NCBI RefSeq assembly: GCF_033115175.1
Contig: NC_084838.1
Span: forward strand, 40,093,468 to 40,157,467
DNA: 64,000 nt
Source of the DNA: Lepus europaeus
Lineage: Eukaryota > Chordata > Mammalia > Lagomorpha > Leporidae
Direction: 5' to 3'
Positions 20,430 to 32,214 of the stretch are shown here, one piece after another. The notes beneath the pieces are model-generated. The model ran no database searches. It was not told the origin of the DNA and worked only from the letters and a program-made list of their open reading frames with translations. Each line of letters opens with the position of its first letter. Positions within the stretch are counted from its first letter, which is position 1. Both the position numbers and the translations under genes were made by a program.

Positions 20430-20760
20430 CGAGTGAGCATTGTGGCACAGTGAGTTAAGCCACCACTTGGGACACCCCCATCCCATATCAGAGTGCCGGT
20501 TCCAGTCCCAGTGGCTCCACTTCCACTCCAGCCTCCTGAAGATGTCCCTGGGAAGAAGGGGATGGTTCAAGTATTTGAATTCCTGCGACCTATGTAGGAA
20601 ACCAGGATGGATTTCCCAGCTCCTGGCTTCAGCCTGGCCCAGCCCTGGCTGTTGAAGGCATTTTAGGAGTAAATCAGTAGACAGCAGATCTCTTTTTCTT
20701 TCTCTCTCTCTCAGCCTTTCAACTAAAATAGGCAAATTTAAAAAAAGAAAAGAAAAGAAA
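20430..20760 (+). mobile_element. CSINE inside the L1
   Basis: Diverged; head GAGTGAGCATTGTGGCAC, tail AAAAAAGAAAAGAAAAGAAA. Confidence 0.85.
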
Positions 20761-20868
20761 TGTCAGAAGGCTTTCAAACAGAAACAAAATGACAATAATG
20801 GTAACTCACATAGTATTACATACGTTTTTGTTTGTGACTCCTCTTTTTGTTCTTTATAATGTGAAAGG

Positions 20869-21165
20869 CGGGGCCAGAACTGTAGCATAGCGGGTAAACC
20901 CGCTTCCTGCAGCACCAGAATCCCATAGCGGTGCCAGTTCAAGTCCTGGTTGCTCCACTTCTGATCCAGCTCCCTGCTACTGTGCCTGGGAAAGTAGCAG
21001 AAGATGGCCTAAGTCCTTGGACCACTGTACCCATGTGGGAGACCTGGGAGAAGCACCTGGCTCCTGGTTTTGGATCAGTCCAGATTCAGCCACAGCAGCC
21101 GATCTCTCTCTCTCTTTAACTCAATTGATCTCTCTCTCTAACTCTGCCTTTCAAATTAATAAATC

Positions 21166-21200
<35 letters not shown>
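20869..21200 (+). mobile_element. CSINE inside the L1, tail grown into (TA)n
   Basis: The usual AATAAATC tail has expanded into a (TA)n microsatellite at 21167-21200. Confidence 0.87.
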
Positions 21201-21343
21201 AGTTGAAAGGCAAATGCATAAAATAATTGTAAGTCTATATTAATGGCACACATTGTATAAAGATGTAATCTGTGACCATAACAATACAAAGGAGAAGGAA
21301 CTAAAATGAATAGGAGAAGGGTGTTTATTAAAACTAAGTTGGT

Positions 21344-21687
21344 GGGGTCAGTGCTGTGGTGTAGCAGGTAAAGCCGCCACCTGCAGTGCCAGCATCCCAT
21401 ATGAGTACCAGTTCAAGTCCTGGCTGCTCAACTTCCAATCCAGCTCTCTGCTGTGGCCTGGGAAAGCAGTAGAAGATGGCCTAAGCCCTCAGGCCCCTGG
21501 ACCCAAGTAAGAGACCTGGAAGAAGCTCCTGGCTCCTGGCTTCAGATCAGCACATCTCTGGCCATTACGGCTATCTGGGGAGTGAGCCAGTGGATGGAAG
21601 ACCTTTCTCTCTTTCTCTTTCTCTCTCTCTCCCTCTCCCTCTGTCTCTCTGTAACTCTGCCTTTCAAATAAATAAATACATTTTAAA
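21344..21687 (+). mobile_element. CSINE inside the L1
   Basis: A perfect 13-bp target duplication AAACTAAGTTGGT is at 21331-21343 and 21688-21700, made of L1 sequence. Confidence 0.92.
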
Positions 21688-21753
21688 AAACTAAGTTGGT
21701 ATACATTTAAGATGCTAATTGTAGTCACCAAGGTAACCATTAAAAGAATCACA

Positions 21754-22083
21754 GGAGCCGGCACTGTGGTGTAGCGGGTAAAGCTGCCGCCTGCAGTGCT
21801 GGCATCCCATATGGGCGCCAGTTCATGTCCCTGCTGCTCCACTTCTGATCCAGCTCTCTGCTATGGCCTGGGAAGGCAGTAGAGGATGGCCCAAGTCCTT
21901 GGGCCCCTGCACCTATGTGGGAAACCTAGAGGAAGCTCCTGGCTCCTGGCTTCAGATCGGCACAGCTCCAGCCGTTGTGGCCATCTGGGAAGGTAACCAG
22001 CAGATGAAAGACCTCTCTCTACCTCTCCTTCTCTCTCTGTGTAACTCTGACTTTCAAATGAATAAATAAATATTTTTAAAAAA
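21754..22083 (+). mobile_element. CSINE inside the L1
   Basis: Full length with tail ATGAATAAATAAATATTTTT. Confidence 0.87.
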
Positions 22084-22278
22084 TTATATAACATAAAGAA
22101 AAGGAAAGAAGGGAATAAAAATGGTACACTACAAAAAAATCAATTAAATACAAAGAAAGGCAGTAATAGAAGAAAAATATATACAAGATACACAGAAAAC
22201 AAATACATAAGTGACATAAATACATCCTTCCTTATTACTCTAAAGCAAATGGACTAAATCTTCCAATTAAAAGGCAGA

Positions 22279-22624
22279 CCCTAGTAGCCAGCATTGTGGC
22301 ATTACAGATAAAGCCATTGCCTGGAATGCTGGCATCCCATATGGGTGCTGGTTTGAGTCCTGGCTACTCTACTTCTGATCTAGCTCTCTGTTAATGGCCT
22401 GGGAAAAGCAGCAGAGGGTGACCCAAGTGCTTGGGCACCTGCCACCCATGTAGAACACTCAGACGAAAGAACTACTGGCTACTAGCTTCAGCCTGGTTCA
22501 GCCCTGGCTATTGAAACCATCTCAGGAGTGAACCAGTGAATGGAAGATATCTTTCTCTGTCTCCCTCTCCCCTCTCTCTATAGCTCTTCTAAATAAATAA
22601 ATAAATAAAGTCTTTAAAAAAAAA
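22279..22624 (+). mobile_element. CSINE inside the L1
   Basis: 10-bp target duplication AAAAGGCAGA at 22269-22278 and 22625-22634, again within L1 ORF2 start sequence. Confidence 0.9.
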
Positions 22625-22749
22625 AAAAGGCAGAGACTGGCAAAATGATTCATTTACATGCTGTCTATGAGGGACTCCCTTTAGATACAAAGACTTCGAA
22701 AGTCAAAGAATAGAAAGAATATCCAATCAAATAGTGGCCAAAAGGAACC

Positions 22750-22994
22750 GGGGAGGGCATTGTTGTGGCACAGCGGTTAAGCTGCAGCTTGCAGCGCCAC
22801 AATCCCATACTTGACTGCTCCACTTCCGATCCAGCTCCTGGCTAATGTGCTTGAAATAAGCAGAAGATGGTTCAAGTGCTTGGGCCCCTGGCACCCATGT
22901 GGAAGGACTGGGTGGAGTTCCAGGCTCCTGGCTTTGGCCTGGCCCTAGCCTTGGCTGTTGCAGCCATTTGGGGAATGAACCAACAGATAGAAAT

Positions 22995-23031
<37 letters not shown>

Positions 23032-23086
23032 TGGTGTGGTGTGTGTGTGTGTGTCTTTCTTTTAAATAAATAAATCTAAAAAAAAT
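22750..23086 (+). mobile_element. CSINE inside the L1
   Basis: A long (CT)n run is followed by (GT)n at 23036-23053. Confidence 0.85.
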
Positions 23087-23619
23087 CTGAGGCCATTATA
23101 TTACCATTAGGCAAAGTAGAGTTTTAGCCAAAAAGAGTTAAAAAGAGACAAATAAGGACATTATACATTAATAGAAAGTTTGATATAGTAAGAAGATGTA
23201 ACAACTATAAATACATAACAATAGAGCACCAAAACACTGGAAGCAAAAATGAACAGAATGGAAGAGAGAAATTGACAGTTCTTAACAGTTGGAGGCTTCA
23301 CCATGTCGTTTCTATAATGGATAAAACAACCAGACAAAGACCAATAAGGAAACAGGGCACTTGAACAATACTCTGAACCAATTAGACCTAGCAGACTGAC
23401 ACAGAAGACTGCCCAACAACAGTAGGATGCACACTCTTCTCAGGTGTGCACAGAACACTCTCCAGGAAAGACAACAGGTCAAAACACAAAACAAGTTATA
23501 ATGCAGTTGAACCAGAAATCAGTAACAGAAGGAAAACTCAAAAATCCACAAATACATGGAAACTAAGTGATATGCTCAAGAAGAAATTTCTCACGGGAGA
23601 AATTAGCAAATACCTCCAA

Positions 23620-23936
23620 GGGGAAGGCATTTGGCTCAGTGATTAAGCCCACATCCGGCATCAGATGGTCATGGCTCCTCTGCTTCTGATCCAGCTCCCT
23701 GCTAATGTGCACCCTGGAACGCAACAGATGATGGCTCAAGTACTTGGGTCCCTGCCACTCACATGGGAGACCTATATGGAGTTCTGGGATCTTGGCTTCA
23801 GCCTAGCCCAGTCCTTGCTGTTGCTGGCACTTGAGATGTGAACCAGCAGATGTAAGATCTCTCTCTCTCTCTCTCTCTTTCTCTCTGTGTCTTTCAAATA
23901 AAAATAAATAAATAATTATTTAAATATATGTTTAAA
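23620..23936 (+). mobile_element. CSINE inside the L1
   Basis: A diverged copy with a shortened head; L1 ORF2 sequence resumes after its tail. Confidence 0.82.
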
Positions 23937-25335
23937 AGGAAGAAAATACCTTCAGACAAATGAAAATAAAAACATAATTACAACAAAATTTACAAGACAC
24001 AGTGAAAGCAGTGCTAAGAGAAAAATTTATAATTGTGAATGTCTACAAATTAAGGGGACCTCAACTCAGTGACCTGACCATACAAGTTAAAGAACTAGAA
24101 AAACTAGAGCAAACTAAAGGCAAAGAGAGTAGAAAGAAGGAAATACAGACTAAAGCATAGATACAGGAAATAGGGAAATGGTAGAGAAAAATCAAAAAAT
24201 CAGGACGTGGCTCTTTGAAAACACTGATAAACTTCTAGCTAGATTATGAAAAGAAGAGAGGAGCCTCAAATTATTTAAATCAAAAATGAAAATGGGGATA
24301 TCACTACCAATTTGACATCAGTATAAAGGTCTGTGAGAGAATACTATAAACAACTGTACACCCACAAGTTAAATAACCTAGACAAATGGACAAATTTCAA
24401 AAAGTTCAAATATCAAAACTGACTGAAGAAGATACAGAAAATCTGAATAAATTTCTAATAAGTAAGGGGGCCGAATCAGTAATAATATCTCAACAAAGAA
24501 AATCTCAGGGCCAGACGGCTTCACTGGCGAATTCCGCCACACATTTCAAGAAGAATGAACATAAATCCTTCTGAAACTCCCAAAAGTCTGAAGAGGGCTA
24601 ACACCCCCTGACTCATTCTAAGAATTACCTGACCTCGAAGCCAAACAAAGACACCACAGGAAAAAGAAAACCATTGACCAATATCCCTTATGAATAGAGA
24701 TATAAAAATCTTCAATAAAATATCAGAAACCTGAATGCAGCATCATATTAAAACAAGTATACATCTTGACCAAATGGGATTTGAACACACGCAAAAATAG
24801 TCAAATATAATATGCATGAATAGAATGAAGGGAAATACCTTTCAACCATCCCAATCAATGCAGAAAAAGAACTTGATAAAAATCCACTGTCCTTCCACTC
24901 AATAAACTAGGAATAGAAGGGAACTTCCCCCATGTGAACAAGGCCAAATATGAAAACCCTGCCGCTAAGATCACATTCGCTGGGGAAACACTGAACGCTT
25001 CTCTCTAAGATCAGAAACTAGACAGAGCTGCAAACCCTTGCAAATCATATGTCTAATAAACATCTACCATCCAAGGGAAAAAAAAAAAAAAAAAAAAACC
25101 TCTTATAATGCAATTCTGGAAGGAAGGGGAACGTGTGGAGCCTGGAACATTGTGAGGACTCAGTCACAGGCCACCAGGGCAGAGGTGGCGAGACCTGTAC
25201 CACGCAGGGGCTGACGGGCACAACTGGTAGCATCAGGCAGCCGGGGGCAGAGGAGCTCTGTGTTTGGGCACACTAGTGCGGCCGGGTGCCAACACAGGAC
25301 CCAGCTTTCAGGAAGGAAAAGAAGGAGGGGATGAG

Positions 25336-25345
25336 GGAAGTGAAA
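25336..25345 (+). promoter_or_regulatory. ETS-IRF composite-like element in the CCL21 promoter
   Basis: GGAAGTGAAA matches the ETS-IRF composite pattern GGAANNGAAA. It lies 11 bp upstream of the TATA-like box and has a counterpart at the same place in the CCL19 promoter. Binding is inferred. Confidence 0.5.
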
Positions 25346-25356
25346 GTGTCCGACTG

Positions 25357-25364
25357 CATAAATA
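25357..25364 (+). promoter_or_regulatory. CCL21 TATA-like box
   Basis: CATAAATA, followed by GGCAGCAGGCC, lies about 97 bp upstream of the CCL21 ATG. That spacing suits a TATA box with a short 5' UTR. Confidence 0.65.
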
Positions 25365-25460
25365 GGCAGCAGGCCAGTCCCAGCCCACACACCACCCCCC
25401 GGCTAGCAGCTGTGCACCTCAGCCACAGCTCTGGCCTCCTTCTCAGCCACTGCCACAGCC

Positions 25461-26176
25461 ATGGCTCAGCCGCTGGCTCTGAGTCTCCTTATCCTGGTCC
25501 TGGCACTCTGCATCCCCCAGATCCAAGGTACCCGGGGTGGGTGGGGGGTGGGGAGAGGGGGAAGGGGAGTCTTTGGTGGGGGCAAGGGGCTGGACAGGCC
25601 TGGATAGGAGCTTCCCAGCAGCCCCTGGCTCCCTGTGACCCCAACCTGCAGGCAGTGATGGAGGGGCTCAGGACTGTTGCCTCAAATACAGCCTAAGGAA
25701 GATTCCCCACAAGGTTGTCCGCAGCTACCGGAAGCAGGAGCCAAGTTTAGGCTGCCCCATCTCAGCTATCCTGTGAGTGGGCTCAGGGCGGAGAAGGAGG
25801 GGAGGATGCGGGCTGGCAGCTGAGCGGGGAGGGCTTGGTGGGCAAGTCCAGGAAGGTCTCCTCGCCCCCGACTCCCAGGTTCTCACCCCGGAAGCGCTCT
25901 CAGCCGGAGCTCTGCGCAGACCCCAAGGAGCCCTGGGTGCAGCAGCTGATGAAGCGTCTGGACAGGCCGCCAGCCCCACAGAAACAAGTCCAAGCCTGTA
26001 GGAAAGACGGGGGCGCCTCCAAGTCCGGCAAGAAGGGAAAAGGCTCCAAAGGCTGCAAGAGGTGAGGAAGCTGAGGGGACGGCGGGAGGACAGTGAGGGG
26101 GCGCCTCCATTCGTTCTTCACCGCCGTCTTCTGCCTTCCTAGGACTGAGCAGCCGCAGACCCCAAAAGGGCCATAG
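25461..26176 (+). CDS. CCL21: CCL21, homeostatic CC chemokine and CCR7 ligand
   Basis: Exons 25461-25527, 25652-25772, 25879-26061 and 26143-26176 encode 134 residues, the same length as human CCL21. All introns are GT-AG. A signal peptide (about residues 1-23) precedes mature SDGGAQDCCLKYS. The CC pair is C31/C32, with C57 and C75 completing the chemokine core. The long basic tail that defines CCL21 carries two further cysteines (C103, C122) around a Lys/Gly-rich stretch and ends in TPKGP. In other mammals this tail binds glycosaminoglycans and polysialic acid and fixes the chemokine on stromal and endothelial surfaces; the protein acts through CCR7 to recruit dendritic cells and naive T cells. 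Only one copy is present here, unlike the duplicated mouse genes. An additional Cys (C17) lies in the signal peptide. The frame is intact. Confidence 0.97.
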
Positions 26177-26545
26177 ACCCGTGACCAGCCTGCAGCACAG
26201 GAGGCCCCCACCAGCCTCCCTGGGGCTTGGAGTCCCAAAGCAAGGGGCAAGAAGTGGACTTGGAAAGAGATTGAACTCAGGGGCCCCAGAGCAGCCACGC
26301 TGTGCAGGCTTTGCCACACCCCTTCTCCTGCTTCAACCATCCCGTCTGCCTTCCCAGCTCAGCCCGAGCCAGGCCAGGCCCAGAGAGACAGGAGAGAGAG
26401 AGAGTCTCCTAGGGAATGCAAGAGGAGGCAGCAGGACTGCCCCAGTGAGAGGTCACCCTGGCCCTGGCCCTGACCCTGCTGTGCCCCCTTCTTCCTTGTA
26501 AATATGATTTATACCTAACTGAATAAAAAGCTGTTCTGGCCTCCC
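26177..26545 (+). other. CCL21 3' UTR with polyadenylation signal
   Basis: GC-rich untranslated sequence follows the stop codon and ends at AATAAA (26522-26527) with GT-rich sequence soon after (TTCCTGTGTGTTTG). Confidence 0.8.
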
Positions 26546-28080
26546 ACCCAAGTACCTGTTCCTGTGTGTTTGCATCTGTGGGAAAGTTACGGTCGCTACA
26601 GGGTGGGATCACACCCAGCCAAAGGCATAGGCTGGCAAATTCTACACTTCAACTTATGCCAAGGGTTCCCTTCCCTCTCAGGGCCCACACACCTGGGAAG
26701 TGGAAGGGAGGCTGGTGGCCCTGCGGGATCCAGTCCTGCAGGGGACAGCAGACCCAGAGAGATCCTGCCGAGATCCCTGCCCTGGATCTGCACAGCACTC
26801 CCCTACTCCAGGGGTGAGCTCCAGATCTTTGCCCAGATCTATCAGGGGACTGTAGGAGAACCTCCAAGGACCTCCGAAAAGGTCCCCAAGGGTGAGGCTA
26901 GGGTCTGGGCCCACCTGGAACACAGGCAAACACAAGTCCCACCCCACCCTGGACACATTTCCAGCCCCAGGGATCCCCTCCCTACGAGCTAAGAGGACCC
27001 CCTTCCGCCCTGTTCCACGAGGCTTGGTCCCCCAGCCTCCCCTCTTTGTTTGATGGGGCCATGGTGCCCTTCTGCTCCCTGTCTGGGCCCCTGGGCTCCC
27101 TCAGCTGTCCACCAGTTGGAATAGCCTTCTCCCTTTCCTTTCTGTTTTCTTCTTCCTCCCCTGGCAGAGACCCAGGGTCCCGGGGACCCTTTAACCTCTT
27201 GAAGCCAAGAAATAAGTTTCGCGGGGTGGATTTTTAGAGTCCCAGGATTCTGCTCTCCAAGAAGACCCCAGCCGGGCTTCCACACCCGTCCCCCACCTCC
27301 CAAGCAGGCAGAGGGGAGGCCAGCGGATGAGGTCAGGCAATGTGGGAAAGAAGACAGATCCTGGAGGGGGGGGGAAGGCGGGCAAGGAAGGCAGGGACTC
27401 GAAAAGCCAGACCTCGCCACCCCACCACCTCTTCCTTCCATAGGAGCCTGAGTGCCACAGCATTTATTGCTTATCATAAAATCATTAAAGTATGTGCTTG
27501 TTCGCTCCTCCAGAGGCTGGGGAAGACAGGGACTCCTCCCTACCTACCCCTGTGCAATAGGTGTGATCTTAGCCTATACATTCAGATGTGCAAGAAATAA
27601 CATTTTGCAATGTTCTTTAAATGAACTTGATTCCTATTCCAAGCCCTTGCATCTGCCAAGAGCCATGCAGAGGTCACAGAAGGCTGGGGGGTGGGGGGGG
27701 AGTGTCCTGCCTGTCTTGCACGCCATCATGCTCTGACCGCTATGGTCAGATCTATCTAGGCAGGGCCTCAACTTTCAAGCTCTCATCTCTGTGCCACATT
27801 TGAGACATGGGAATTCAGACATGAGACCCTCTGGGCTTGGACCCGGTCTCCCAAGACATCCCTATGTCCTGTCACCTGTTCCCTTATGGCCAGGGATCGG
27901 AGCCCAATGTCCATGCTGGCTGGACCTACACAGCAATCCCTCCATGGTCTTAAAGAATTCTCCCCTCCTCCGTAGTCTCTCCCTCTCCCCAGCCCCTCCT
28001 GGACACAATCCCTTCCCATGCTTAGACTTTTACAAAAGGCAGAAGGGCCTTTGACATCAGGATGCCTGTCCCTTCAGCCC
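26546..28080. other. Unique sequence downstream of CCL21
   Basis: GC-rich and SINE-free. Several open frames of 70-160 codons occur on both strands without resemblance to known proteins. Confidence 0.4.
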
Positions 28081-28082
28081 TG

Positions 28083-28490
28083 CCAATGTGGATGGAACTG
28101 GAGGACAGCATGTCAAGTGAAATAAGCCAGGCACAGAAAAACAAATCTCAAATGTCCTCGCTCCCATGTGGAAGCTGGAAGAACAGGTCTCATAGAAGTA
28201 GAGGCTGGGAAGGGGCGAGGGAGCGGGGTAGAGAGGGTGGGTAACAGGCACGGGTTCCGTGCTCTGTAGCACATTAGACTGAGCACAATTTACAACAACT
28301 TATTACACATTTCAAAACAATTAGAAGAGAGTTGCTGGAAGTTTCCCGGACATAAAGAAACAATAGAGGTTTGAGGAGCTGGAAATGCTAATTACCCTGA
28401 TTTGACTGTGACACGTTGTATATATGTATGGGATCATCACATAAATATGGACATGTCAATTAAAAGTGTTTTCATTTTTAAAATAAAGAA
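28083..28490 (+). mobile_element. Old L1 3' end
   Basis: The ORF2 end (AGTGAAATAAGCCAGGCACAG) leads into a 3' UTR of L1MB/L1PB type (TTACAACAACTTATTACACATTT) ending in AAAATAAAG. Non-functional fragment. Confidence 0.75.
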
Positions 28491-29145
28491 ATATAACCTC
28501 AAAGCAAAATAAACCCGACCAAGAACTTTTGCTTGCGCTAAAGTGAAAGGAAAAACAAGCAGAACAGACAAAAGCTCCTGTTTCACGAGGTTTTCCTGCC
28601 GCAGCTGCGTGCCCGGTATTTGCCTCAAGCCCTGCCCTGAGTAGACCTGCAACGTGTTATTTCCATCAGAGAACAAATGGCCACTCTCACTGTAGCTTTC
28701 ACCCTCAGCAATGTTCTCCCGTTCTTTCTTCTTTCTGCAAGATGCATAATTCAAACAGAAAAAAACAAATAATACATATTTGTAGTTTTTTAGAGTTTCA
28801 AAAAGTACACAAAGGCTTATTCTGAACAATACCATTTCCAACAACTTTTACCTCTGAAACTATTTCTTCTAGGAGGTAGTGTCAAACACCTAAATACTTG
28901 TTTTAAGTCTCAGTTTCTTTCTGTATCTATTTTAAACATTGGCAACTCACTTCCTGCTACACAAAGAAGATTCATCTTTCTTACCAAACCTCTTCTCGTG
29001 CCACTCCATCCTCCAGACACAGGCTCACCACTAAGATCATGATCACTTATGGCTACGACTCTGCGAATGTTCATTGCAGAGCACAGCAGTGTACCATCCT
29101 TGCTTTCCCTTTGTCATTCTGCTTGTTCTTTTTCTTAAAGATTCC
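28491..29145. other. Unassigned intergenic sequence
   Basis: AT-rich; no gene or repeat family recognised. Confidence 0.3.
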
Positions 29146-29455
29146 AGGGGCAGGCATTTAGCCCAGTGGTTTAAGACACTCAGGTCCGCCATCAGAGTAC
29201 CTAGGCTCAATACCTGCGTTTCATACCTGCTCTGTTCCTGATTCCCGCTTCTTGCTAATGCAAACCCTGGGAGGCAGTGGTGATGGCTCAAGTAATTGGG
29301 TTCCTGCCGCCCATGTGGAAGACCTGGATTGAGTTCCAGGCACAGCTTGGTCTAGCTCTGGCTATAAATGAGCTCTTTCTCTCTCTCCCTCTCTCTCACT
29401 TTATCCCTTCCTCCCTCCCTCTCCATCTCTCAAATAGCAAATAATTTTTTTTAAA
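29146..29455 (+). mobile_element. Old CSINE
   Basis: Diverged head (GGGGCAGGCATTTAGCCCAG) and a tail with TCAAATAGCAAATAA. Confidence 0.8.
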
Positions 29456-29466
29456 TATTCTTTAAG

Positions 29467-29798
29467 GGATGGCCAGCATTGTGGCACATCAGTTTAAGCC
29501 ACCACTTGAGATGCTGGCATCCCATATAAGAGTGCCATTTTGGGGGCCGGTGTTGTGTTGTAATGGGTAAAGCCACCACCTGCAGTGCCGGCATCCCACA
29601 TGGCTGCCGGTTCAAGTTCCAGCTGCTCCACTTCCAATCCAGCTCCCTGCTAATGTGTTCAAAAAAGCAGTGGAAGATGGCCCAAGTCCTTGGGCCCCTG
29701 CACCCATGTGGGAGACCTGGAAGAAGCTCCTGGATCCTGGCTTCAGATTGGCCCAGTTCCAGTCCTTGTGGCCATTTGGTGAGAAAACTAATGACAAA

Positions 29799-29839
<41 letters not shown>

Positions 29840-30103
29840 TGCCTCTCTGTAATTCTGCCTTTCAAATAAATAAATCTTAAAAAAAAAAAAATACAGAAAA
29901 AAGAGTGCTGCTTCGCGTCCCAGCTACTTCACTTCTAATCCAGCTTCCTGCTAATGCATCTAGGAAGGCAGAAGAGGAAGGACCAATGCTTGGGTCCCTG
30001 TCATCCATGTGGGAGACCAGATAGAGTTCCTGGCTCTGGCTTCAGCCTGGCCCAGCCCTGGCTGTTGCTGGCATTAAGAAAGTGAACAAGCAGATGGAAG
30101 CTC

Positions 30104-30143
<40 letters not shown>

Positions 30144-30208
30144 TTCTCTCTCTCTCTCTCTCTCTCTCATTTTCACCCCATCTTTCAAATAAATAAATAC
30201 ATAAACCT
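29467..30208 (+). mobile_element. CSINE interrupted by another CSINE
   Basis: The head is at 29467-29542 and the body and tail at 29901-30208; a younger copy occupies the middle. Confidence 0.87.
29543..29900 (+). mobile_element. CSINE nested in a CSINE
   Basis: Full length. The flanks AAGAGTGCCATTTTG and AAGAGTGCTGCTTCG look like a decayed target duplication. Confidence 0.87.
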
Positions 30209-31329
30209 TTGTTAAAATTCTTTAAGGTTCTAATTGTTCTTCTGTTTTTAAAAACACTTCTATCTTGACATTATCACAGCCCCTCAAATGTTTCAACATT
30301 GAAGGCTGGTTAAAGACTGAATGTTTAAAATGTATGATATAGCAGAAAAATAGGTGAATGTATTCATAATCTTATGGCAGAAAAGAATTTCTTAGGTAAG
30401 GCATAAAACCATAAAAGAGGGGCTGGCACTGTGGCACAGAAGGTTAAGCCACCGCCTGCAGTGCCAGCATCCCACGTGGGCACCAGATGGAGTCCTGGCT
30501 GCTCCACTTCCCATCCAAGCCCCTGCTAATGTGCCTGAGAAAGCAACGGAGGACAGCTCAAGTGCCTGGGCCCCTGAACCCACATGGGAGACCCAGAAGA
30601 AGCTCCTGGCTCCGGCCTGGCCTAGCCCTGGTCATTGCAGTCATCTGGGGAATGAACCAGAGAATGGAAGATCTCTTTCTCTCTCTCCTCTCTCTCTCTG
30701 TATCTCTGCCTTTCAAATAAATAAATAAATCTTAAAAAGAGAGAGAGAGAGGAGAGAAAGAGAATTAAAAAAAAAAAAACCATAAAAGAGAAGTCATAAG
30801 GGGAAAAAATCAACACCATTAAACTCAATGACATGGGGAAGTCCAGAATAAAGGCTGCAAATTACCACAGGCTCTTCTCACTGCTCTGAGTCCAGCTGAA
30901 AGTGCAGAAGGGTAATGTCTGTGGAATGCATATGCCCACACGGACCCAAACGGGAGAAGGGATACAGGTAACTTTCCCAAAGACTGCTGCCGAGGCAGGT
31001 AAATATTTCAGATAAAACGGATGCAAAGCCAAAAACAAAATTGTAAATGTGAAGCGTTTCCAACATCATGTTCATACATAAAGATACATTTTTTTTTTGA
31101 ATATTCTTAGTATACTGCTGTTCAACAGGAAACAATTAATGGCTTCTACTAGAAATTTTTAAAAAAGCAGAAATGCAAAAAAAAAAAAACAGTTATTTAC
31201 AAATTTTACAAACTCATCATGCCCCAAACACACTCACTTCAGTCCTTGGAATCGTGGGTTTTCCTTTAAGATTGGAGAAGCAAATCACTTCATTACTTCA
31301 TTGCTGTAGAACTGAGTTACCATTATCTT
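30209..31329. other. Mostly unassigned; small L1 ORF2-like piece
   Basis: 30330-30419 and 30779-30820 look like one old sense L1 ORF2 piece (CATAATCTTATGGCAG..., CCATAAAAGAG) cut by the SINE at 30420. The remainder is unassigned and has no gene. Confidence 0.4.
30420..30778 (+). mobile_element. CSINE
   Basis: 12-bp target duplication ACCATAAAAGAG at 30408-30419 and 30779-30790; the tail carries (GA)n. Confidence 0.9.
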
Positions 31330-31670
31330 TTTTTTTTTTTTTTGAAGATTTGTTTATTTACTTGAAAGTCAGAGCTACACAAGGAGAGAAGGAAAGGCAG
31401 AGAGAGAGAGGCCTTCCATCCGCTGATTCACTCCCCAGATGGCCGCAACGGCTGGAGCTGCGCCAATCCGAAGCCAGGAGCCAGGAGCTTCTTCCAGGTC
31501 TCCCACATGGATGCAGGGTCCCAAGGACTTGGGTCATCTTCTACTGCTTTCCCAGGCCATAGCAGAGAGCTGGATCGGAAGTGGAGCAGCTGGGACTTGA
31601 ACTGGTGCCCATAAGGAATGCCGGCACTGCATGCAGCAGCTTTACCCGCTATGCCACAGCACCAGCCCCT
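31330..31670 (-). mobile_element. CSINE
   Basis: Target duplication TACCATTATCTT on both sides; poly-T at 31330-31343 is the tail. Confidence 0.9.
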
Positions 31671-31892
31671 TACCATTATCTTCAAAAACAAATCATCCCC
31701 AGTGCCATCGAGGAAATGACTGACATGGTGTCTTTAAATTTCACCACCATCTGTTCCATAAAATGGTAACAGACACACACAGACTAATGAAATTGCAGGG
31801 CAGCTACTTCTTACTGTCAGTGTTACCTCCGAATCTGGTGCCTCCTGCTTGCCCAGGTTCATTCCTCCCTTGTTTTATTGTCTCTGACAGAT

Positions 31893-32214
31893 GGGGCCAG
31901 TGCTGTGGCGTAACGGATAAAGCTGCCGCCTGCAGTGCCGGCATCCCATATAGGTGTCAGTTCGAGTCTCGGCTGCTCCACTTCCAATCCAGCTCTCTGC
32001 TATGGCCTGGGAAAGCAGTGGAAGATGGCCCAAATCCTTGGGCCCCTCCACCCACATGAGAGACCTGGAAGAAGCTCCTGGCTCCTGGCTTCAGATCGGC
32101 GCAGCTCCAGCCATTATGGCCAATTGGGGAGTGAACCAGCGGATGGAAGACCTCTCCTTCTCTCTTTGTGTAACTCTTTTAAATAAATAAATAAATCTTA
32201 AAAAAAAAAATTAG
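31893..32214 (+). mobile_element. CSINE
   Basis: Well conserved; short target duplication TCTGACAG at 31883-31890 and 32217-32224. Confidence 0.9.

Larger units (their letters stand above)
19905..25100 (+). mobile_element. Old L1 (L1M-type) with seven nested SINEs
   Basis: L1 sequence in sense order: ORF1-like region (19905-20425, e.g. GAAGAAATTATGGCTGAAAA); inter-ORF region (20765-20865, 21205-21343, 21690-21750); start of ORF2 (22085-22278, 22630-22750); ORF2 body (23090-23620, 23937-25020, e.g. CAGACGGCTTCACTGGCGAA); then a jump close to the C-terminus (GCAAATCATATGTCTAATAA) and poly-A at 25079-25100. The order matches one ancestral insertion with internal deletions. Many stops and shifts make it inactive. 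Seven SINEs lie inside. Confidence 0.85.

Noticed and set aside
20430-23936. Regularly spaced repeats resembling an array
   Set aside because: They are separate 330-bp SINE insertions with different flanks, not a CRISPR or satellite array.
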